Assembly: GCA_003993805.1 (NCBI GenBank)
Contig: RSEF01000004.1
Location: forward strand, 2,833,915 to 2,897,914
Source: Himantopus leucocephalus
Lineage: Eukaryota > Chordata > Aves > Charadriiformes > Recurvirostridae
Reading direction: 5' to 3'
Length of the DNA: 64,000 nt
Positions within the stretch are counted from its first letter, which is position 1, and each line of letters starts with the position of its first letter. A model generated the notes under the pieces. It did not search any database and was not told the origin of the DNA. It saw nothing but the letters and a program-made list of their open reading frames with translations. The translations under genes were made by a program, and so were the position numbers. Of the stretch, positions 36,311-57,903 are shown piece by piece.

Positions 36311-38530
36311 CTCTGCCAAAATAGGTGCCACTCTGGCACAACTCAGTAGACGAAGGCGTTGAACAATGCTGCTTTTCTTCTTCAGTAAGAAATCATCCTC
36401 CAATACCATGCAATATTCTGGGAGGGGATGAGATGGTAGAAGAAGGAGGACTTTGTGGAAAAGCCGAGGCATGAATGAGGGATCAAAGGGAGGCATTTTG
36501 GAAGCAGAAGGCTTTTTTATTTTTTTCTCCTTTACCTTGTTGTTCAGTTTTACTTCTGCAAAATCCCCTAGTTATGTATCTCACAGTTATTTCTGAAGAA
36601 CAGTAGAAAATTATCAATACAAATATCTTACTGAGTTTCAGTGTTTGATATCAGCAGCAAAATTTCAAAGAGACAGCCACCCCAGCAGCATGTTCCTCCC
36701 TGACCTTTGTCAACAGGCACTTCCCCAAAACACAAAGCCTACATGCAAAAATTTCATTTGTCTTTTGATTTCACTTCCCTTCAGCCCGGGGGGATTGAAC
36801 TTTTGTTTTGTAAGTGCTTTTTCTGGTGGGTTGTTTTCTTTTTTCAAGTTGAAGTTATTGCGGAAAAACTGGGAAAAGAAATGAGGTTTGGATTTTTCTC
36901 TGAGGTCATTTAAGCTCGAGAAAAGTCTCTGAAAGCGGGTTTTACAAGAAAAAAAAAAAAAAAGAAACAAAACCCACCAAACTTCTGTATTTTGGCGTCA
37001 CTCCTGAGAGCGATAGTTGCACGGCTCCAGCGGTCCCCGCCCCGGCAGGGACTGGGGCCAGCGAGGAGGAGAGTTGGAGGAGGAAGAGCCACATTTTGAA
37101 CCCAACTCAGCGTTCAGCAGAAGGCAGGGGCTGATAAGGCTCCCTGTGCTCTCTGCCTGCTTTTTGTGTTCGGGAGTGACAAGGAAATGTCTACATTCAG
37201 TGAGGGGAAGGCAGATCGGCAAATGTTGTCACATAGATAATAAGGTGATGAATAACGCCCCCGCTCTGGTCTCCGCTGGGAGCCAGGCCTTGCCTGGGTC
37301 ACTGTGAGAGAGCAGTGCCGCCCGGTTTGTGGGGACCGTGCTCCCCAGCAAGGTGAGCAGGATCGGGGCACGGCTGCCCGCAGTCTCAAGGAGCTTATCC
37401 ACCAGCCCCCCGGCAACGGTAGACAATATTGAAGTGCCTGTGGACCTCTTGTCAGCCTCACACCTCTCTCCGGTCTCCTGTCTCCTCCCCTGCATGGATA
37501 CCAAAGGAATGGGAGGGATCAATGGTCTCCCTCTTGAATTCCAGCCTTAGCATCGCTTTATGGCTAGAGCAGAGCAGAGCACAAAGGCCTGCACTCCAGC
37601 TGCCTGCTGCGGGCTGGGTGGAGAGGACGAGGCGCTGGAGCAGCACGTCCGCCGCCGTGGTCAAGCTGACTCTGGGTTTCACTACTCCGGACTTCCCAGT
37701 ACTCTGCAACTCCATCTGCTGCCACCCCTGCAGCAGAACTGTGGGGTGACCGCTGCCCGTCACCCTGTTGAGGAGCGGGCAAATTTACCTGGCTGGTTTT
37801 TCACCTGGAATATGCCAGAGTGGCGAGCCAACAGCAGGAGCTGAGGAGCGTGGAAACGCTGCGAGAGGCTGGGAGGCGAGCGGGCAGCCTGCCGCGGCCG
37901 CCGCGCAGGCAGGATCAGGCAGGCTTCCCGCAGGCAGCTGCCGCCCCACAGGTCCGGGCGTTGGGCAATCCCAACCCGGGAACTCCACCCTCGGAGATGT
38001 CTGGGTCTTTTATAGATAAAAAGCCAACACCCTTCCGTGTAGCTCCTTGTACCAGCTCCTTTTTATGAAAAAAAAAAACCCAAACCCAACAGTTGCAACT
38101 AATGACTCAGTTGTGCCTGTACCCAAACCTTCACTTTCAGGCGCTGTAAATAATTTCTTTCCCTTTGTCTGTTTTCTGACTGCAAATGTCAGTGCTTCCT
38201 CAGTAAGTCAGGGACTTAAGGAGAGGGCGATGTGCTCAACTTGAGCACACTGAGGATAATTCTTTAGCATAAAGAGGGCTACGAAAGCGCCCTCAGTCCA
38301 GTGCTGCCTGCTGGCTGCAGTCACTGGCACAAAGGGTCAGAACGGATATCTGAAGGGCAGAATATTTCCAGAGAGCACTGGATTTTACATTACAGCAATA
38401 CTTCCTTCCCCTTTCCCCCTTCCCCCGGTGCTGCCCTGCACCACTCTCCCTCTCGTTCTTCTTGCCCCCCCAGCCCTTTCCCGTGCCCAGCGCTTCCCCA
38501 GCCCCTCCTGTCTTGCTGCTCAGACTGATT
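36311..38530. other. Intergenic DNA, no gene seen
   Basis: Short ORFs lie in a moderately GC-rich context (37020-38000) without recognisable domains. A C-rich pyrimidine stretch lies at 38403-38520. Confidence 0.5.
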
Positions 38531-39640
38531 AAAACACGGTGAACAACTTCATTATGGAAACAACAATCTGCGCAGTATCTTTAGTGGAATGACCATTTCC
38601 AATGTCTGCATGATGGAAACCAGGACCGAGGCTGCACCTTATTTCTTAGTACAGTAATTGAACAGAAAATGGCCTCAGTTAATATTAATTTTCAATAAGT
38701 CTTGAAATGAACCAGACACAGTTCTGCTAATTAAGGAGAAAAAGCAGCTCATCCAAGAAATGGAAGCAATGCTCTCAGCAAGCAATTCCAAAGACATATC
38801 TATTTGTTATACTCTGTGTATTTATTATTCCCGGGAGGTTACACAGGATATAAGTGGAAGAATTTCTAACGCTGTCATTAATTTCAGCGGCATCTTTTCA
38901 TATCAGCAAACACCATCCAACTCTGCCGAATGAAAGTAGCTAAATTTCAGGAGAGCAGTGATGCACACTTGTCACAGGGTTAAATTTGGATGCAAGACGG
39001 CATCATCTCCAGGCCTTCAGTGTATGACACAGAGTAAGGGGGACACAGTAGGGGAGAATATGTCCTTCACTAATGGGAATATTCCCTTGGGAAGAAGTAG
39101 AAGAAAATAACCTAGAAATAAGGCCATCGTTCTCCTGACAGCCCCAGGAGAAACTCAAGTAGTGCTGAGACTGAACTCATTTTCCTGCTGAGCATGACAG
39201 GCGTGTGGCCGCCACTTCACATGGCAGCAAGAGCAGCGGGCTGCGAACGGTGGAAGCAGCTCTAACCTCTCCAGAAAATACTAGAAATCCCAAGAGAAGA
39301 GTCTGTGAAGAGTCTTTAGCCCTTTGGGCAAACGGTCCCGCGTGAATTCCCAGCACATGTATTTCGAGATTATCGTTGCATGAAGCTGGGACATAATTTG
39401 GTACCTAGTTTATCTGAGCACTACCAACAGATGAAACTTTGCATCATAACTGTCAAAAACTGCATTTCTCTGTGACACAATCCTTCCAGAAGTGGAAGTA
39501 AGCACGCTGCTACCTCGGCACGGTTCTTCCTTCAGGGAGACTGCATTGCCACCTCCAAGAAATGGGTCTGAGCACTAAAATGATTGACACTAGAAAGAGC
39601 TACTAAGATTTGCAGAAGAATACAGATTTGTTTACTCAGA
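38531..39640. other. ORF-free AT-rich block, candidate conserved element
   Basis: There is no ORF over 60 codons in either strand here; the ORF-free zone continues to 40.3 kb. TEAD-like GGAATG and CATTTCC cores flank each other near 38587-38602, and GCTAATTAAGG lies near 38727. This suggests regulatory DNA but does not prove it. Confidence 0.3.
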
Positions 39641-39654
39641 CACGTTCTGGGAAA

Positions 39655-39825
39655 CCTGGAAAACTAGGTTACCCAGGCAGGTTGAGGAGTCTCCATCCTT
39701 ATTTTTTTTCAGGATTCAGCTACACAAAACCCAGTCTAATGTTGGTGATAGCCCTACTCTGGAGGTTGGACTAAAAGACAACAGAGTTCTCTTCCACCAT
39801 TCCCCCGTTTCTGTGATCTTAAATT
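39655..39825 (+). mobile_element. Decayed CR1 LINE 3' end
   Basis: A GGTTACCCAGGCAGGTTGAG stretch followed by GAGTCTCCATCCTT matches the CR1 segment usually reading like GGTTGCCCAGAGAGGTTG. A later GGAGGTTGGACTAAAAGACA and TTCTCTTCCACCATTC, then TTTCTGTGATCTT, match its terminal part. It is much more diverged than the copy at 17 kb, so an older insertion. Confidence 0.7.
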
Positions 39826-41640
39826 CAGGCCAATGCACATGTCTTTAACATTAACTTGGTGAGATTTCAATATATCCTGAATTGCTTTCCTTAAAAAGAC
39901 TTTCTTTCTGAATTGGGGGTCTTCATACAAAAGTGCAATAGAAGAAAACTACAATTTTTTAGGGATTTCTGAATTCCATTCCTTCAAAACACAAATCCTA
40001 TTCTCTCTGCTATCTGCTGGAGAGCCAACACATTCAAAATTAGCATCACATGGGGTCCCATCAAAGACTTCTAACATCACCAGGTGTCTCCTCAGCATGA
40101 AGAGATTTCTTGGAACAGGAAAATAAAGTACCGCAAGTTATTTCCCATATCATGATGTGGTATCTGTCACATGAACAGAAAACACGTTCTGCAGTAAAAC
40201 CTGTAGTCCGTAAAAATGGTGTAGACAGTAGATTTGCTTTCCCTTCAAATCAAAAGCCATCTTCTCAAAACTAACACTTAAAAAAAAATTAACAATTTTT
40301 GTTAGGATCTGTTTGGACGACATATTATTTCACATATGGATTAAACTTAGTCTGTGTAAGTATGTGCTTGTGTCTGTATGAGAGGTCGCGTGTGTGACCG
40401 TGTTTCTTCCTCTCTGCGCTGAGAAGAGGAAACTCATGTGTGTGTGTGTTTGTGCGTGTACGATCACGGGCTCCTTCCTCTCTGCATGGCAAAGAGGAAA
40501 CGCAAGCTGGGCTCGACAGCCTGCGTCTTACAGAGCCCGCTTCCATCTTCACCCAGGAGCAGACACCGCAACTTGGTTGAGGCTTTGCCTCTCGGAGCCG
40601 TCAGCCCCTTTGCTCACAGATAAACACCATAACAGGATACCGCTGTCACCTGTTCTGCTCCTTAACAGAAGATCTGCACCCTCTTGCCCGACTTCTCTGG
40701 CAATCTTGCAGAAAAAAAAAAGCAACAAATCTCTTTAACTGACGATATTTGTACTCCAAGCTGCTGTTAGCACAGGTGTTCTGCGGTGTTTCTATTTTTG
40801 ACAGTATAGGCTTCACACAGATGAAAAGGGACACCTGTACTCTAAAAGAATGCCCACAGGAGTAGATGAGGGTGAAGGCAAGTTCATTTTCCATAAGTGC
40901 TTCTTTTTTGAAGGTTCACGTTATTTCATTAGGCAAAAGAAGCAAAAGGGCAGTGCAACTGGAGGCAAAAATCAGTAATGTATTCTTTCTCAAAGGCAAG
41001 TATGAGGGTGATCTCTGTTAGCATTAATGGACTGAAGTTCTGTAGGTAAGGTGACACAATAAAATATGTTGGTTTTTTAAGTTCTTGGAAATTACTTACA
41101 CTGTTATGATATCTCAAATATATACTTGCTCTTATTTAGACAGAAAACTGACAGAAAGTAGGGAGTTATTTGCAGGAAAGGTGTCTCTAGAATTTTATTA
41201 TAGCTCTTTTACTCACTAGATACTACCCGTTCCAATTCCGATATACTCTGCGTGATTAACAAAACTCTGCTAAAGCCCTTGAAAGACTCACCTGTGATTT
41301 TTAACCCCAGCTCCAAAACCATCTATAGTCTCTTACTGCAGTGCTCAGAACGGGCGCCTGATTACATCACACTGTAAAGAAGAAAACTCTCCAGCTGGAA
41401 TGCTGTCTAGCCATAAATCCCTCATTACTGTCACACTGACAGCTATAGCTGCTCTACGTGCAAGCGGTGTGCGTGCAACGCACACGGATACAAACAATCA
41501 GACCAAACCAGAGCCCTTGTTTCCTTGGCTTCCTTCAGAACTGTGTCTTCACTGGAAGTCTTAATCGATGTCAAACTGATGTGCCTACACAGCAATCATT
41601 TACGTAGTTCAGGAGCACCGTCTCTGTCGGTGCTATTTCC
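39826..41640. other. Intergenic DNA with a local duplication, no gene seen
   Basis: Apart from the direct repeat near 40.4-40.5 kb, the stretch holds only short ORFs and AT-rich sequence. Confidence 0.5.
40402..40501. repeat. Imperfect direct repeat of a hairpin-like unit flanking a GT-rich tract
   Basis: The units at 40402-40433 and 40471-40501 both read TTCCTCTCTGC, then a short loop, then AAGAGGAAAC. Each is also an imperfect inverted repeat. A (TG)n-like tract lies between them and similar GCGTGT sequence precedes each. Confidence 0.7.
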
Positions 41641-41643
41641 CCG

Positions 41644-42477
41644 ATGCCAGAACAGAGCTGCCCCTGTGCGCGCAGCCATATCGACACGCTGCAAAGTAAA
41701 ACCCCACGTAACGAGTCAAACAAGCTACACCAGTCGATGCACAGTTTTGACAGCACATCGGGGCTCTCTGCCAACACAGCTCTGTTGGTCTGGGAACACC
41801 TTCCCACAGCCGCCGCGTACGTACAGCTCCGGCTTAGCTGCGTCTGCAGGCAAGCACACGCCGAGTTCAGCACAGCTTGGGACAGCATAGCCAAACAAGA
41901 CGGACCTGTGTCCACGCTCATCATCAAACTAAGTTCTAACAATGCCTGTGGTCACAAGCGGGGTCGACACCGGGTTGTCCTGCTGCCGTTGACAAGAGGC
42001 TGGCCATTGCAGCCGTGCCCGCCGAGTCCCGGCTGCAGGTGTGGGCTCTGCGGCTGCTGCGCCGCGTTGCAGCGGGCTGAGATGCCACCCCGCAGCTTTT
42101 ACCCACAAATCGAGACTAGGACACGGAGAAAATGCCAAGGATGGAGGGGTGGGGTTAACCCCAGCACTTTCCCACGCAGGGTGTCTAACAAGCGCCAGCC
42201 CCTCAGGAGCCCACGGCTCTTGCTCAGCCCGGGGCCGTCGCCTGCAGCCGCCCCAGGCGGGGGGACGGGCAGCAGGGTGCCGCCGGGCAGGCCAGCGAGC
42301 GGAGCCTCAGCCAGCCCACCCTGCCGGAGCGGGAACCGCCGCGGCATGACGCCCGCAAGGGTGGCTTTGGGGGGAATTGTGCCTGGAAGGGAAGAGGGGG
42401 AACCCGAGATGACGCCCCTCAATGCCAAGGTAAACGTTAATCTGCGACCAAAAGTGTGTCAGTTCAGCAGGAGATAG
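41644..42477 (+). other. Long open frame of 277 codons over a GC-rich patch, doubtful as a gene
   Basis: The frame starts at an ATG at 41644 and stays open through a CpG-richer patch (about 41960-42430) to a TAG at 42475. The translation has no domain, signal or membrane segment that I recognise. Its second half is low-complexity Pro/Gly/Arg/Ala, as expected when GC-rich DNA is read in a chance frame. The patch itself could be a small CpG island of a noncoding transcript. I list it so it can be checked against RNA data, not as a gene. Confidence 0.15.
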
Positions 42478-42599
42478 CTTGAGCTTTGAGTGTTTATTGG
42501 TTTTCCTCTAATAGCAGTGTTTAGCAATGCTTTTTCAGACCTGCCAAGGCTTTGGGTTCCTAGTGTACCTTGGGTGTAATGCTGCTTGCCTCACTGCAG

Positions 42600-44164
42600 T
42601 TACACCGGAGGTGAATTTGGCCCTTTAATTGTTTGGGGCTGCTGATCACTCTGGGCGTGCTGCTTGCTCGGCAGATTTTCTGGAGGACTGGAATTTCTTG
42701 TGGAATTCTGTTCTGTGAGGCAATGGCTGTGTGGGCGGCGAGTCCTCTTCACCATCGGTCCGAGCACAGCCAGCCGGGGATGCGCTCTTGGCGTTGTTGC
42801 TGAATCGGTAATCACCTCTGCGTCTCTGCCTCCTTCAGGCTCACTCTTCTGCTCATCACTTCCACAGTCTGTGACTACAGAGAAAACGGACTCGTGACTT
42901 TCCCCTGAACGTAAATAGGCTATTTTCCATTTAACTAATATTCCTGTTACAGTATTTTGTAACAAGGCAATCAGTAGAAGTGAGTAATGTATACTTTTTT
43001 TTTATGGCCCCAGATATTAATCTAATACTGCTGGAGTGAAGGCAAGCACGCCAGGCAGAAAGGGAAGTCAGTGGCACAAAGACAGCATTTGCTGTCCGGA
43101 AACAGAGGCGGTCAGCCAAGGGCCCAAATTCCCAACCCAGTGGGAAAAACTTTCCTTTATGAACATTTATATCGGCAGCTCTCAGCATGACAGTTTCGTA
43201 GTCTGAAATACAGACAGATTCCTTACCAACAGCCTCACAAACGAGTGAGGCAGAAACGCAGAAGAGGTCCGAGGGTCACCGATCAGAGAAGGAACGGAGA
43301 CAGTGCCTATCAGAGCGAGAGAGTGACAGAGAGCGGCTGAGGAGGTGGCGAAGGAGGAATTCTTGGCAAGAGAGTTGGAAAAGGACTGGAGGCAAAAAGT
43401 AGAACTTCAGACATCTGGACAAACACAAAATGTCAAACTTGGAGAAGGTCTCCTTTCGTAAAGGAGAAAGTTCGTAGTTTCTCTTTCATTTTAACAGTCC
43501 AGATGTACTTATTGTTTACCTTTTGTTGTCCTTCTTTCAGTAACTATGCTACTCATAAAAAAATCAATTGATGGCTATAGTGTATATTTAAAACTATTAT
43601 TAATTACTTGTATTAATTATTGTTTCTTTACGTGTGCTACCTCGATTCTGGGCTGGGGCTCAACCGGGCAATGCCCTGTGCGTGTATAATGCTGTGTGCA
43701 GGGGACAGCCCCTGTACCTGTGACCCTGTGCAACGTGCAGAGACGGCTCACACTAAGTGAATACGCGCTTCAGTACTCAGCTACGTACGTGGATTCAGGT
43801 CTAACCAAAAACTTAAACACACGCTTAACACTAAGCTGTGAGTGACCGTTGAAATGTAAAACGTGCACTTACATGTCTTGCCAGACTGTCGCCCTCCTGA
43901 TCGCAGCTTTGTCTGAACAAGAACAAGACACACAACCAAAGATTATGCACATTGTAGTAGTATCTTCTGCTTCCAAGTCTGAAAATACTTTACAAATTAG
44001 GACAAATACAGTATTCTCTTATTCCCAAAAGGTAAGGAAGTATTCTCCTGGCATGCATGAGACGGAGATAGAATAAAAGTGAATGTAGTTTGTGGGTTTT
44101 TTAAAAGTACATTAGAATATTAAAAAACTGCTACGCAGTAAAAATTAGGTTTAGTGCCATGCAG
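42600..44164. other. Intergenic DNA with two exon-like open stretches, no gene called
   Basis: On the minus strand, an open frame (42600-42877) follows a good acceptor-like TTTTCTCTGTAG. On the plus strand, an open frame (43202-43402, no ATG) is rich in Arg, Glu and Ser. Neither resembles a known family. The rest, 43403-44164, is AT-rich. Confidence 0.25.
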
Positions 44165-44275
44165 AATTGCTCAAAAAGATGCTTCAGGTGGCATTACCTA
44201 CTGAATCAGTGATTGGTCCAATAAAAGACACTACCTCACCTTACAAATTGTTCTTTAATATTCTTAAACTGTCTG
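44165..44275 (+). mobile_element. Old interspersed repeat fragment, family uncertain
   Basis: The segment GATTGGTCCAATAAAAGACA followed by CTACCTCACC and TTAATATTCT matches a phrase I know from a dispersed amniote repeat. That repeat reads like GTTGGTCCAATAAAAGATAT and then ACCTCACCCACC. I cannot name the family with confidence. Confidence 0.4.
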
Positions 44276-46300
44276 AGCTACTTACATCATCACCACCACT
44301 AAAAAGGGAGGCGTCGGTGTTTAATGTCACTTTTAAGAAATACAGTTCGCTTCTCTTTGTGAGTAAGCTTAAAGGTAACAGAACCATAGCCCTTATGGCG
44401 CACCAGTTCACCTTCTTTCTGGCCAAATTCCTCTGGTCTCTAAGACAATCTACTCTGTCTATTTGTTAAGTTTTTAAGTAGTGTTGCTTTAACATTGCAA
44501 ACACCAGAAGGATTAAAAGGATAATTAAGGATAAGGGGATAATCTCTTGCCTTTCAAGGTGATAAAGATGATCTCGGAATAAATACCAGTAAACTAAACC
44601 CAGGGTATTTTAGAAGAAAAATCAGCAGTATTATGGAATTCAAAAGAATAAGTGATATTACTTATTTAGATGTCTTGGCATCTCCAGGCCTAAATTGCAG
44701 CCAACATATGGCAAATCAGAAAGAAAACTGGGCCAGTACGAGGACACTGATGCAACAGCATTTTACAGGGGAAGTGGCGGAGTCACCCATGGAGATCTCT
44801 AATATTTATTCAGTTGAACAGCCTGATGATTTCAGGATCATCCCCCCCCCGAATTGCCTTCTGTCTATGCGTCTCAGGCTGGAATTTGTCTTCCCAGACC
44901 TGGTACTTCGGATTGCAACTGCTCTACAAAATACAGCCAGACTTGTAGGGGGAGCTTTATTGGAAGGTGCCGTTACTGACTGAACCGACAGTTATTATCC
45001 GGTGTGTAAGGATAGGAAAATTTTCTGATGATGATGGAATTACTTTCTCTTGGACACTGCACATTTTAAATTAGTTTTGAACACATTAAGATAAATGATT
45101 GTCAGAGATGCTACCAATAGAAATGCAACGAAAGAAAATACAGATCTTATGAGAGTTCCAGTTTTGCAAATTCAGCAAGTGCAGACAAATGTAAAAAAAA
45201 CCTTATATTTTTTAATTTTTATCAGAGAACAATATCTCAGGGTGTGTCCACCCCTTGCAACAGATCACAGAACATAGACAGTGAGCAAGCTGGGGTGTAC
45301 AGACACCAGTCTTGATAAATAGCAAAAGTCTATTTTCAGTTTTATTTCTGTGGTTTTTTTTCAAGTAAAGGTGGTGGGTAATTGGAAGATAAAGTAAATT
45401 TGTTTAAACATGAAGTAATTACGCTAGATTAAGATACTGAAAATTATTCATATAACCTGCCAGGATTTAGAGTACAGATATTGCATTGGCCATACAGGAA
45501 ACTTACTTAATCTGTTTTTAAATCTGTGTTTCAGGGACTTTGATGAGAGTATGGCTTAACTTATGGCGAACACGCTAAAGCTAGGAAGTATGAAAATTAA
45601 TTTTTTGCTGGTTTCTTGGTAAAATGAGGTAAAAGTGCTTTCTGTTACTAGACAAAGTCAGGTTAAATAGACATAAAAGACTGGTCTTCTTCGACTGAAG
45701 TCAAAGTCAAAATTCTTATTAACATGAAAGGCAGTAATACCAAATCTATGATCTTGAAAGGAAATAACAGTGGTATTGCATCTGTAGAATAACAGGAACA
45801 TGCTTTGAATGCTGGAATACACGCTGCATTTTGCTTACACTTAGAAGAATTACTTATTGCAATATTTGCATAGTGTTCAGCTCTGTATAATTACAGCTGT
45901 CTGCGAGGGAGAGTTCGGTGGTGTAGGCACCAGATTCAAACCAGATTTCTTTCTAGAGCTGTAAAGTCAAATTCCAGTCAGACAGACGCAGACTTTCATC
46001 CATGTGAAGGCGAGGAACGTTTCAGACAGTCTAATACGTGAAGCCTTTTCGTATTCCTCCGCTTTGGAGACATTAAATGAAGGGTGATGCCTCGTCTGCC
46101 TCTCTGGCTGTTGCAGACCCCTTAGGCCGTAGCTCACAGGAGAAGGGCGGCGGCTTGACTGGGAACATCCTCGCCCCCTGCCATTCTGACCCTGGCCCAG
46201 AGACGCCTCCTCTTCACCAGTGAGGCGCTCCCGGTGCGGAATACAGAATATTAGACGTACGTCTGCAGGAATGAGGCACAAAGCTAAAAGGAAATAAAGC
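44276..46300. other. Intergenic DNA upstream of ITM2A, no gene seen
   Basis: A 116-codon plus-strand ORF (44633-44983) has balanced composition but no domain I can name. The rest, 44990-45960, is AT-rich and ORF-poor. Confidence 0.4.
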
Positions 46301-46604
46301 GACTGATGAGAGGACAGACTCGAGAAGCGCGCAAAGAAAGTGCGAGCCGCCGCTCGCTGCCGTCCCCCCACGGCCTCGGCCTCCCCACACCACCCCGGCC
46401 TCCCCCTGGCTCCGGGCGGCTTTGGGGTCGCAGGTCTTTTAGGCAGGAGTCTGCAGCCTGCCCTTGCCTGGGAAGCTCCCCGTGCAGCCACGGAGCTGCA
46501 CAGCCCCCCGCAGGGGCAGCCGTGGTGCCCCCCGCAGCCCCCCGGGGCCGAAGGCCGCTCGGGCCGGGCCGCGGCCGCAGGAGGGGGTGCGGCGGTGCGC
46601 CCCG

Positions 46605-46617
46605 CCTGCAGGGGGCG
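46605..46617 (+). promoter_or_regulatory. Predicted CTCF site
   Basis: CCTGCAGGGGGCG, followed by C, matches the CTCF core (CCASYAGRKGGCR) at 12 of 13 positions. It lies about 150 bases upstream of the ITM2A start codon. Confidence 0.5.
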
Positions 46618-46664
46618 CCCCTTCCCGCCCCGGCCGGGAGGCGGGGCTTGGCGGCGGCCCGCCC

Positions 46665-46768
46665 ATGGCGGGGCGGGGGGCGTGGCCAGCTCGGCGTGCC
46701 CCGCCCCGCCCCGCCCCGCCGCCCGGAGGCTCTTCAGCGGGGAGGCGGCGGTGCGCAGCAGCGGAGCC

Positions 46769-46775
<7 letters not shown>
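46665..46775 (+). other. Possible ITM2A upstream ORF overlapping the main start codon
   Basis: An ATG at 46665 opens 36 codons ending at a TGA (46773-46775) that overlaps the ITM2A start codon in the ATGGTGA arrangement. It matters only if transcription starts upstream of 46665. Its ATG has C at -3 and G at +4, weaker than the main start. Confidence 0.35.
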
Positions 46776-56897
<10,122 letters not shown>

Positions 56898-57888
56898 AAG
56901 GTGTTGGATAGGAGGTGACTAATTCACACCTTCATTGAGAAGTCTGAGCATTAGACGTCGACTTCTTAAATTAAAACGTGCAGTGATAATCAAAAGCCTT
57001 ATGCATTTTCTGTGTATTGCTTGTATTTCAAAAGACAAAGTCACCATTTCAGCTTTCTTTGATCTTTGATATAACTTTTTAGTTGTCTCATGTAAAACTT
57101 AAATTTGAGTAAGGTTTTTTTAGAAGGTTAATATCAGTTTATCCGTTGAATGTGTTTGATTTAGTGTAATCTGGGAATGGCAGAAAAATATATATATAAA
57201 AAAATGTTAACCGATTTCTTGGCTGGAACAAATTCTATTCACCTTAACTTTCACAGAGTGATTAATATTGATAATCTGTGGTTTGCACATCTTGTGTAGT
57301 TCTGTAGAATAGCACTGCACTCCGTATCCTGGCTAAAAAACCTTCTGATGCGTATCATTAAAGATTTATTTTAACTGCCATGTGTGAAGCATGTAAAATC
57401 CAACCTCAATGATCATAAATCTCTAACACTACCCTCTTTCATTTTGTGCAATTACTGTATTGAATTCATATGTATATTTGGAACCTTCCCCGAGCTTACG
57501 TTTAATTCTTCTACCTTGGTTTGGTTTTGTGGTATTTAGTTGTTAGATTCAGATAGAGTTGCTCTTAAAGCTTGTCAGTATTTTTGATTATGAATTGGTT
57601 TATCCTGTAACTTCCTATTTCAGGAATCTGTTCTGGTATAGCTCACTTGTGAATGTGACTGTAGTTGTAAACTTAAACTACTCTGGCTTATATAAACTTT
57701 TTAGACCAACTTTTTATGAGCAAGTAGCGTTACTACTGCAGTCAGAGCATTGTTCCTTTTTTTGAAAGCTGCAGTGTAAAGATAACGAAGAGTTAGTGTC
57801 CTGCAGTTGATGAACCTGAGAGTTTTATTAAGGGACTTTATATTGGCATAAATTCTGCAACCCTATAATAAATGTTTCTCTAAAACTT
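56898..57888 (+). other. ITM2A: ITM2A 3'UTR
   Basis: About 990 bases of AT-rich sequence from the stop codon to the predicted cleavage site. It has no long ORF in frame. An ATTAAA at 57357-57362 could serve as an earlier, weaker poly(A) signal. Confidence 0.75.
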
Positions 57889-57903
57889 TGGTGTTTGTGT
57901 GAC
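57867..57903 (+). terminator. ITM2A: ITM2A poly(A) signal with GT-rich downstream element
   Basis: Canonical AATAAA at 57867-57872. It is followed after about 17 bases by a GT-rich run TTTGGTGTTTGTGTG (57887-57901), the expected cleavage-stimulating element. Cleavage is expected near 57885-57890. Confidence 0.85.
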
